Source: CAYQVW01 sp964421245
GTDB lineage: Bacteria > Margulisbacteria > WOR-1 > XYC2-FULL-46-14
Assembly: GCA_964421245.1 (NCBI GenBank)
Contig: CAYQVW010000011.1
Location: 1 to 56,301, forward strand
Length of the DNA stretch: 56,301 nucleotides
Direction of reading: 5' to 3'
In this document: piece after piece, positions 51,101 through 56,301 of the stretch
How positions within the stretch are numbered: the first letter of the stretch is position 1
Layout: the number at the start of each line of letters is the position of its first letter
The notes under the pieces: model-generated
The model's database searches: none
The model's input: only the letters and a program-made list of their open reading frames with translations
Told to the model about the DNA's origin: nothing
Program-made: the position numbers and the translations under genes

Positions 51101-53130
51101 GCAGTTACAGAATATTGGGGCTCAGTCTCTTGTCCTGTAACAATATCGTATAAAACGTCGTTTGTTACTGTTTCTTGAAAGTATTTTATTTCGGAGGGAA
51201 GAGTAAAACCAAAAACAGATAATGCTTCAGGTAAATCTTCTGCTAATCTTTCTTTCAATGGAGGGACGGTTGGGGTTTGGGTTGCCAATGGTTTTACTTT
51301 AAGGGTACTGGTGCTGTCATCGGTTGCATCTTTTAGTGCGGCAGATAGGGCTCGAAAGGTTAAGACAGTACTATAGTATTCTTTTTGGTTTCCTTGATAA
51401 TCAAAAATATTTCCACCATTCCTACTTCTTCTAGTTCTTCTTTTTCTGAGAACTAATCTTGTAACTCCGCGTACTCTCCGGATTACTCCGGTTTCTTCTC
51501 TTTCGGTATATTCATTAAATTCAGCTTCGAAAGCCCTGGTACGTCTGCTGCTTCCAGCACCAATTGCTCCCATTAAGTAGCAGGCGTGTCCAGCAAGACG
51601 ACGATATCTTCCAATTCTTAGGGTTTCAAGATCTTTTCCGTTAACTAATTTTTGGGCCAAGGATACTGCTCTGCCGCTTATTTTGTATTTAGCTGGGACA
51701 GTAGCATCACTAGCGTCATCGTGTAGAATGATATCTCGAGCTAATTCTAGTGGCATACGAACACCATCAAAATATTGTGGAAAATTTAAGTTTGCTTCAC
51801 CCATTTCTGGTCTTACTATCATTTTTCCATCTTTTTTTACGATTACTTCAACTTGGTCGGGAGTAAATGGGACAGTAGCATCTCCACTTCTTATTTTTCT
51901 TACCACTTCTTCAAGCATGGCTTGTTCGATTATTAATTTACCTCGAGCAGGGAAGGAAAGTGGGCGTGCACCTGTTCTTTTTAAGGCTTTAAATTTTTCT
52001 TTGTTAACCCGTGCTCTATCTCCCGGTTTACGTAAAACCTCAACTCCAAATGGTGTTATTTCCCAACCGTTTTGATTTAATAGGTTTTCTAATAAATCTC
52101 GATGAAACCAATCTAGGGCATAGTATGTTCTCCCGGCATCTTGAAAGGTGACAGTATGTTCTGCTCTTTTTGTTGGATCTGCAATGTTTTCAAAAGCTTC
52201 TTCAGACAGAGTAACTGTTGCTTCAACTACTGCGAAATTGTCACTTCTTACTTGAAGCCAGTATTCTTTAGCATGGATATCAAATTCAGCAAAATCTCGA
52301 AGTGCAGCCAATATTGTATATGAAGGGTTAAAAGTAACAGCTTCTTTTGGAAGATCTTTGTGTCCCCACTGATCTGATACAGCAAGTATCAGACGACCAT
52401 TTTTATCTACTATATCGTAAGCTTTTATTCTGGCAAGCATATCAGCAGCTAGTCTGGCGTAATAACGTTTTTCAGGAACACCTCTTTCATTAGTTGGAGT
52501 AGACCAGGTTCCTGCTTCAACTAGTGCGTCGGCTCTAATTAGAGCATGGGCAATGATTATATCCGCGTCAGTTGCAGAGAAAGAATCAGATATACTCATT
52601 GGTTTCATTGTTCTTGTTTTTATATCGTATTCCATACGCCAAGGCATTAGTCCATTTTCATTTCTCGAAGCTAAAACACCATTTAAGATTCTTCCAAAGT
52701 TATCTTGTAGATTAACTCCGTCTACCACTCTTCTTCGATAGGCTTCTCCTGTGTTAGTTAATGTTTCCATGAAATAGGCCGGACCTTCAGAAACAGTATC
52801 TGCGTTTTGTGGTCTCCAGACATAAGACGCATTTCCGATGTTGTGCATAAAACCACCGTTCCCAATTGGTTTTAAGGCGGTTGCCAAATGTTTTGGAAGT
52901 CTCTTTTTCCAAATTCTTTGAAAGGCAGAAGAAATCTTGTGGTTTGCTCTGTTAAAGAAAATCCCAATTGCTGATCTTGGTCCACTTGGTGGTGGGGGAG
53001 GTGCTGAAGGAGTACAGGCATCAACAACAACGACAGTAGATACCGCAGCTGTTCCAAGGAACAATCTACGACTGACTCTTCCTATTATTCCTGGTGGTCT
53101 TGGGCCGCCTATATTATTTGTATTTGTCAT
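48133..53130 (-). CDS. Giant Tat-lipoprotein: GH8-like domain plus TPR
   Basis: A 1665-residue protein. The N-terminus has a twin-arginine signal (S20-R-R-L-F-L-G) with a lipobox (VDAC, Cys39), followed by a proline-rich spacer. Residues about 90-290 have GH8 landmarks: SEGPAYFM with the acid Glu at 115, NGLMPWRMEYD near 159, the family signature SFSATDADIIIAHALI (184-199), and TFNPSYTILAALRDF. Conserved catalytic surroundings suggest a working or glycan-binding domain. The remainder is mainly TPR-like helices (ATARYNAAASSRNIGLYRQSASEFFEVL, NYDRAVPLYKKSLEYDALNTDALRGLLQIY), with one hydrophobic stretch near 1140-1185. It would sit on the outer face of a membrane and act with the TPR-barrel protein downstream. 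It is transcribed from two sigma-28-like promoters at 53212-53277. Confidence 0.8.
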   Translation of the reverse strand: MTNTNNIGGPRPPGIIGRVSRRLFLGTAAVSTVVVVDACTPSAPPPPPSGPRSAIGIFFNRANHKISSAFQRIWKKRLPKHLATALKPIGNGGFMHNIGNASYVWRPQNADTVSEGPAYFMETLTNTGEAYRRRVVDGVNLQDNFGRILNGVLASRNENGLMPWRMEYDIKTRTMKPMSISDSFSATDADIIIAHALIRADALVEAGTWSTPTNERGVPEKRYYARLAADMLARIKAYDIVDKNGRLILAVSDQWGHKDLPKEAVTFNPSYTILAALRDFAEFDIHAKEYWLQVRSDNFAVVEATVTLSEEAFENIADPTKRAEHTVTFQDAGRTYYALDWFHRDLLENLLNQNGWEITPFGVEVLRKPGDRARVNKEKFKALKRTGARPLSFPARGKLIIEQAMLEEVVRKIRSGDATVPFTPDQVEVIVKKDGKMIVRPEMGEANLNFPQYFDGVRMPLELARDIILHDDASDATVPAKYKISGRAVSLAQKLVNGKDLETLRIGRYRRLAGHACYLMGAIGAGSSRRTRAFEAEFNEYTEREETGVIRRVRGVTRLVLRKRRTRRSRNGGNIFDYQGNQKEYYSTVLTFRALSAALKDATDDSTSTLKVKPLATQTPTVPPLKERLAEDLPEALSVFGFTLPSEIKYFQETVTNDVLYDIVTGQETEPQYSVTAEKMYDDAHRAIAARPNSATARYNAAASSRNIGLYRQSASEFFEVLQVANFEDSPSVVRATIINMILTMSTLNYGFAVIGDTLESILETEEFDQGTRLAIRAAAIQMFNHGGNHVKALRMSIQFMEEYQNYSGMVVPGQSPLEKALRKLYGFDLLKRVHNRTENTTSPSQQLLTDVLTSTMETIAEFGHLQVERLPLANSTATYPVHSIAFEHETALAIPEIIFSGAAPRGTGDIREALILAQKLKGEVATVHRSRFVFAQARIYQKMAQYRVRAAEQIRDIDAGVLGEDIGSALLKPWYEEAAEFSEQALVRSAEALALEMDGGRNFLQLQQMLDARVYVLSFCADKIRGGIRTRKVDEAQAYDYLPGTEDNSAPTFEQHAASDLEYKKALFFNYLQQRALRDLSLLDFSGLTFHQAEKIKIAGHIALGATAALAGVRVLRSESNLERLWKASTTSVIGAGTAGMLYYIASKSGIIELARESKIFTDAELKMFEDAQNDLASIPLSPTTKVIYDSAPIRGLCPQLRIRRTMRETTKRLSPNTRKLFLMHDSDWTVNFGLSSLGEPVLDENQFERPTTRAYKAVIIAKLKSEGYIDPRSGVLQTKFDGNRATFLRAFVLPGVPRRQALLLANQTFTIMNYCRNRTYLNGPRTALPVGDQAVLKDLEVLARIYHGEFYGIAEEYYSASREVATNNPSVDPRTVAQIMSIRKAIDIQTSRAELPPLSRQEEVLKEALAMSEKIPTFKLSNEEHRISLIVDTVTQSMIAIHKLLEIERKKARASTGLTSVSSSLPEFRRISRIMQARLGAMLEGKLPPGLIGDPKLENDPIVVLFKDPKNRPVVKRVFVKFPRKASLAWSSSGNLAWWGSASGNLANYDRAVPLYKKSLEYDALNTDALRGLLQIYTNSTYLRRRLSAWRPQYKPIYRLFYRALRSIQQGNVPQSVINDILAIPTKLPPGGKRAKLEVIAGQGYSNSAKIQNMLYELQGFVN

Positions 53131-53211
53131 AGGAAATCACCGTTTCCTTCTCCCGCTCTGCGGGATCCCGCAACAATTATATTTAATAATAGAGGCGGGA
53201 CTTTCTATATA

Positions 53212-53240
53212 TATATCGACAAAAGTGAGGCGGAATTTCA
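53212..53240 (-). promoter_or_regulatory. Sigma-28-like promoter, proximal, for the giant TPR operon
   Basis: On the minus strand TGAAATTC (53233-53240), 14 nt, then CGATATA (53212-53218). The leader to the ATG at 53130 is about 75 nt. Confidence 0.7.
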
Positions 53241-53248
53241 CTGTATTT

Positions 53249-53277
53249 AGTTTCGGAAGATTTGTGCTAAAATTTCA
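53249..53277 (-). promoter_or_regulatory. Sigma-28-like promoter, distal, for the giant TPR operon
   Basis: On the minus strand TGAAATTT (53270-53277), 14 nt, then CGAAACT (53249-53255). It is a second copy 37 bp upstream of the proximal box. Confidence 0.5.
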
Positions 53278-53356
53278 ATATATTTCTATGAAAGGAGTTT
53301 TGGGGCCTCAACACCTTGATAATCTTTTTCACATATTTCTCAGTTTAAAAATAACC

Positions 53357-53385
53357 TGAAATTTTTTTAATTTTAACCCGAAGAA
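53357..53385 (+). promoter_or_regulatory. Sigma-28-like promoter, distal, for the GT5-fusion gene
   Basis: TGAAATTT (53357-53364), 14 nt, then CGAAGAA (53379-53385). It lies 48 bp upstream of a better copy. Confidence 0.5.
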
Positions 53386-53404
53386 ATAGTACAAAAAAAT
53401 AATC

Positions 53405-53433
53405 TGAAATTTTTGAACATAGTTTTCGATATA
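53405..53433 (+). promoter_or_regulatory. Sigma-28-like promoter, proximal, for the GT5-fusion gene
   Basis: TGAAATTT (53405-53412), 14 nt, then CGATATA (53427-53433), continuing TATATAGG. The gene-free stretch 53131-53485 contains two such boxes on each strand and no gene. Confidence 0.78.
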
Positions 53434-53485
53434 TATATAGGAAAGATTATTTTAAATTTAATTATCCTTAAAGGAGGAGTTTAAA

Positions 53486-55825
53486 ATGAGTGTTAGTTTA
53501 GTTAAATCACCAACCACCCCGTTACGCGTAGTTCATGTGGCAGCAGAGGTTGATCCGTTCTTTAAAACAGGTCAAGGCTTAGCGGATGTTTTAGGGCAAA
53601 TTCCACAGGCTTTGGCAGGAATGGGAGTAGAAAGTACTGTTTATACTCCTCTTTTTCAAGATACTAAATTGGCGTTAACTGATCCTACTTATCAGTTAAG
53701 CGTTATTGCTGGTGTTGGTGATTTACAAACTGTTTCTGTTTTTGAGCAAACTGTTGATGGAGTAGTATATAAATTTATTGGGCATGATTTTTTAAGTAGC
53801 GGCCAGCCTTATGGTCAAATGAATGACGACCAAAGATTTTCTCTTTTTGCATTAGCTGTTTTGCAAGATATGGAGGAGAATATGAAAAATCCTCCTCATA
53901 TTTTAGAAGCGCATGATTGGCATGCTGGTTTGTTACCCGCGTATTTAAAAGTGGTTTTGCCACAGAATGAATACTTTGCTGGTGTAAAAACTGTTTTTGT
54001 GGTCCATGATATTGCTTACCAAGGGAATTTTCCAACAGAAAGAGTTCCTAATTTAGGGTTTGGTTGGAATATATTTGTTCCAAAAGAAATAAAATTTCAT
54101 GAGTGGATAAGTTTTCTTAAAGCCGGAATGTTTTATGCAGATAAAGTTGTAGTTAGGACAGAGAGAGGACTTGAGAGATATCAAACCGAAAATGGAGGGA
54201 AGGGCTTTTCCGGATTAATAAAAGAGCTTATGTCCTCACAAAGGCTTTGTGCAATGTTGGCTGATGGTCCAGATTATATTGACTATAAACAATATGCGCA
54301 AAGAACACTTGGATTATACCGAGGATTGGTTGGTGTTCCATTTATTGGTATGGAAGCATCAATCCCTCTTATTGGAAGTGATGAATCAGGGTATCAGGTA
54401 CGCACCTATCTTGAAGTTATTGAAATGGTAAATCCTGTGGTTGCTAGACTGTATGGTGAATTAGAAGAAGACGAGCAAGCAGAAGTAGATAGGTTTGTTA
54501 ATTATGGACAGGCACATATATTTGAAGGAATTGAAACGCTTGAGGAGTTAAGAACACTTGTTAATGAAGACTTAAGGGCTATATCGGACCGTTTATTTCA
54601 AGAATGTGAAAGAACAATAAGTGCCCATGTTGCGACTCAAGGAGAATCTAGTTTGTTAAGTGGAGAGATAAAATTAATGGAAGATATTCCCGATCTAGAG
54701 ATTTCTGATGACCTAGTAGCAGCAGGGAACGAAAGAAGAAAGGGATTGGTTCGTTTTGTCCCTGCATCAGGCTTAGGAACCCGTTGGATAAAGATGGTCT
54801 TAGATTTGAATACAGAACAGATGGAAGAAAAATATGGTCTTACTTTAACTGGAATGGCTAGAGAAGTTTTTGATAATGGGCATAAACCCAATGTTTTGAA
54901 GGGTTGTTATAGGGTTATGAGAATGGGGAATAGAAGTTTCTTTCAAATTAAGATTGATGATTGGGCTGAATCTCAGGAAGGATTAGAGAATAAAATGCCA
55001 ATTTATTTCTTAACAGCACCAGGAGAACCCGGAGAAATAATTGATGATCATTTTAGAGAACTTGGTTTCGAAGTTTCTAGTGTTGATGAAGAAAGAGGCC
55101 GTACACATTATATACGAGAGAGTGACGGATTAGAACTAGTTGCAGTTGAGGAACAAGAAGATACTTATGTTCCAGCTTTTACAACTGGGGGCAAATTGGC
55201 GATGTTATCAGATGGAAAGAGAGTACAACGTTTGTCTTCTGGTCACGGCGTGGTTTTTCAATCCCTCTTTGAAAGTGGGGCAATTGAGCACATGCAATCT
55301 TCGAGAGCGACTGATCTTTTTATGTCTAACATAGATAACTTAGGCGGTAATGCAGCTGGAGATGAGTATGCTGCGATTTTAGGTTCTCATGATGGACGTT
55401 TTACAGCGGAGATGGTTCCCCCGGATCAGGATAATGGAGGAGTTGGAATTCTACGCGTAAAGCCTGGGAGGACTGATTGGGAAGCACAGCTAGGAGAAGA
55501 TTGGACCTTATCTAGAGCTCTTCAAAAGAGAATAAAAGACGAAACTCCTCCTTTTAATCCGGTTGGATATACTTTTGGTCTTGCTCCTTTAAGTGTAGCA
55601 TGGGAAGCAGGGCAATTGATTGGTGGAGGGAGTGATGGGCTTACAATGTACGTTGAAGAAAAAGATTTAGGAGACCTTAAATGGTATCAACCACAAACTC
55701 TAGCTGGGGATGCATCTGAAAAGATTCCCCCTCAATTTATCAGTGTTTCTCGAGGAAGATTTGTTCCATCAAAATCTCCAACCTATGTGCATTATCTTAG
55801 ATATTTAGACTCTCTGGAAGAGTAA
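53486..55825 (+). CDS. Starch-synthase N-domain fused to a nucleotidyltransferase
   Basis: A 779-residue fusion. Residues 13-250 match the N-terminal Rossmann half of GT5 starch/glycogen synthases: VVHVAAEVDPFFKTGQGLAD, HDWHAGLLPAYLK near 142, and VVHDIAYQGNFP. The canonical KTGGLADV is altered to KTGQGLADV by one inserted residue, and the donor-binding C-terminal GT-B half is missing. A helical linker runs to about 410. Residues about 415-779 resemble nucleotidyltransferases of the UDP-sugar pyrophosphorylase/DUF4301 type: RFVPASGLGTRW near 424, SSGHGVVFQSLFESG, and FMSNIDNLGG near 614. It may make or sense sugar nucleotides instead of polymerising glucan. It has a strong AAGGAGGAG site and two sigma-28-like promoters. 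I am fairly sure of both folds and unsure of activity. Confidence 0.78.
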   Translation: MSVSLVKSPTTPLRVVHVAAEVDPFFKTGQGLADVLGQIPQALAGMGVESTVYTPLFQDTKLALTDPTYQLSVIAGVGDLQTVSVFEQTVDGVVYKFIGHDFLSSGQPYGQMNDDQRFSLFALAVLQDMEENMKNPPHILEAHDWHAGLLPAYLKVVLPQNEYFAGVKTVFVVHDIAYQGNFPTERVPNLGFGWNIFVPKEIKFHEWISFLKAGMFYADKVVVRTERGLERYQTENGGKGFSGLIKELMSSQRLCAMLADGPDYIDYKQYAQRTLGLYRGLVGVPFIGMEASIPLIGSDESGYQVRTYLEVIEMVNPVVARLYGELEEDEQAEVDRFVNYGQAHIFEGIETLEELRTLVNEDLRAISDRLFQECERTISAHVATQGESSLLSGEIKLMEDIPDLEISDDLVAAGNERRKGLVRFVPASGLGTRWIKMVLDLNTEQMEEKYGLTLTGMAREVFDNGHKPNVLKGCYRVMRMGNRSFFQIKIDDWAESQEGLENKMPIYFLTAPGEPGEIIDDHFRELGFEVSSVDEERGRTHYIRESDGLELVAVEEQEDTYVPAFTTGGKLAMLSDGKRVQRLSSGHGVVFQSLFESGAIEHMQSSRATDLFMSNIDNLGGNAAGDEYAAILGSHDGRFTAEMVPPDQDNGGVGILRVKPGRTDWEAQLGEDWTLSRALQKRIKDETPPFNPVGYTFGLAPLSVAWEAGQLIGGGSDGLTMYVEEKDLGDLKWYQPQTLAGDASEKIPPQFISVSRGRFVPSKSPTYVHYLRYLDSLEE

Positions 55826-55844
55826 TAAAAAAGAGGTGAGGTAA

Positions 55845-56264
55845 ATGCCTGTACAGGAAACAGGTCCTGTTAGAGGGTCTGGATTACATGGCCCTTTGGT
55901 AGTTACGCGTGGCAACACCTCAGACTTACTAGATAGAATAAAAACACGAGGGACTACTCTTCCCTTTGTTGTTTGCGTTGCCGGAGAAAGCGGGTCTGGA
56001 AAAGGATTTGTTACCTCACGCTTAGTTGAAAATTTGCAAGAACAATTACCTGGACAAAGTATCTCAGTTCTTTCTACTGATAATTACTATTTAGATGATG
56101 TTCCAGACGGTAATTTTGATCATCCACAAAGCATTGACTCAGAAAAATTAATTACTGACTTAGCCAAGATTAGAGCTGGCCAAGCTGTTTCTATTCCTCA
56201 CTATGATGAACAAAAAGAGGTCTCTATTCCTGATGCTGAAATATTGCACCTTATTTCAAAGTGA
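55845..56264 (+). CDS. Uridine kinase-like P-loop protein (short)
   Basis: A 139-residue protein with the uridine kinase/phosphoribulokinase features: P-loop GESGSGKG near residue 48, STDNYYLDD near 78, NFDHPQSID near 92 and IPHYDEQ near 117. Family members are usually about 205-215 residues, so this one stops just after the nucleoside-binding region and lacks the VEG and lid parts. A stop at 56262-56264 closes the frame, and no other frame continues it convincingly before the window ends. It could be truncated, frameshifted or a specialised short form. An AGAGGTGAGG site lies 19 nt after the fusion gene, which suggests co-transcription. Confidence 0.68.
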   Translation: MPVQETGPVRGSGLHGPLVVTRGNTSDLLDRIKTRGTTLPFVVCVAGESGSGKGFVTSRLVENLQEQLPGQSISVLSTDNYYLDDVPDGNFDHPQSIDSEKLITDLAKIRAGQAVSIPHYDEQKEVSIPDAEILHLISK

Positions 56265-56301
56265 CGTGATTTTGATCAATCCACTGCCATGATGCCCCCA
56301 A

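Noticed and set aside
56248..56292. Alternative frame continuing the uridine-kinase-like gene (SDVILINPLP)
   Set aside because: It is only suggestive, also meets a stop at once, and the window ends before it can be tested.

Overview
This 56.3 kb window comes from an AT-rich genome of a diderm (Gram-negative-type) bacterium. It encodes a TolC-like outer membrane channel, an RND pump, a Tat-lipoprotein and a protein ending in a predicted outer membrane beta-barrel. Many genes are lineage-specific giants or orphans. Sugar phosphorylases, a PPi-type phosphofructokinase and repeat-flanked four-helix-bundle genes fit an uncultured candidate phylum such as Margulisbacteria/Saganbacteria (WOR-1). That placement is an inference from gene style only; no rRNA or other phylogenetic marker is present.

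Layout. 36-1427: a PPi-type phosphofructokinase. 1496-6514: a MarR-TolC-RND efflux operon with no adaptor gene. 6511-7692: an alpha/beta hydrolase (minus). 7754-10496: six tRNA genes around a HEAT-repeat/M29 peptidase-like gene and a four-helix-bundle gene. 10500-18968 (minus): a sugar operon reading SBP, glmS, [HEPN-MNT insertion], GH42, GH94. 19053-20967 (minus): three small uncharacterised genes. 21384-26886: a cellobiose phosphorylase coupled to a secreted CBM-containing clan GH-A glycosidase, lying between two inverted repeat copies. 27262-29328: two small orphans and a GH8 lipoprotein. 29509-33078: two sugar ABC permeases, one carrying a beta-propeller insertion, and a secreted carbohydrate-binding protein. 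The glycosidases, phosphorylases, SBP and permeases together look like a beta-glucan/cello-oligosaccharide uptake and phosphorolysis system. The ABC ATPase is not in the window.

From 33190 on the content is unusual. A membrane Ser/Thr kinase is coupled to three related membrane proteins (33190-37719). Next come an Asp-rich membrane protein and a coiled-coil protein whose reading frame continues past its stop through a possible -1 frameshift at a G GGA AAC heptamer (37791-41159). On the minus strand lie two giant TPR proteins: a 1665-aa Tat-lipoprotein with an N-terminal GH8-like domain and a 2103-aa protein with a C-terminal beta-barrel-like region. That pair recalls the BcsZ/BcsC pair of cellulose export. 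Divergent from them is a fusion of half a starch synthase to a nucleotidyltransferase, followed by a uridine-kinase-like gene.

The strongest unifying signal is a promoter motif TGAAATTT-N14-CGA(T/A)(A/G)TA with invariant spacing. It matches the sigma-28/FliA/SigD architecture (AAA, 17 nt, CGAT). It precedes at least ten transcription units here, on both strands, including every unit of the kinase/giant-TPR region and most orphan genes, but not the sugar transport or efflux operons. I propose that these genes form a sigma-28-type regulon, possibly for an envelope or exopolysaccharide structure.
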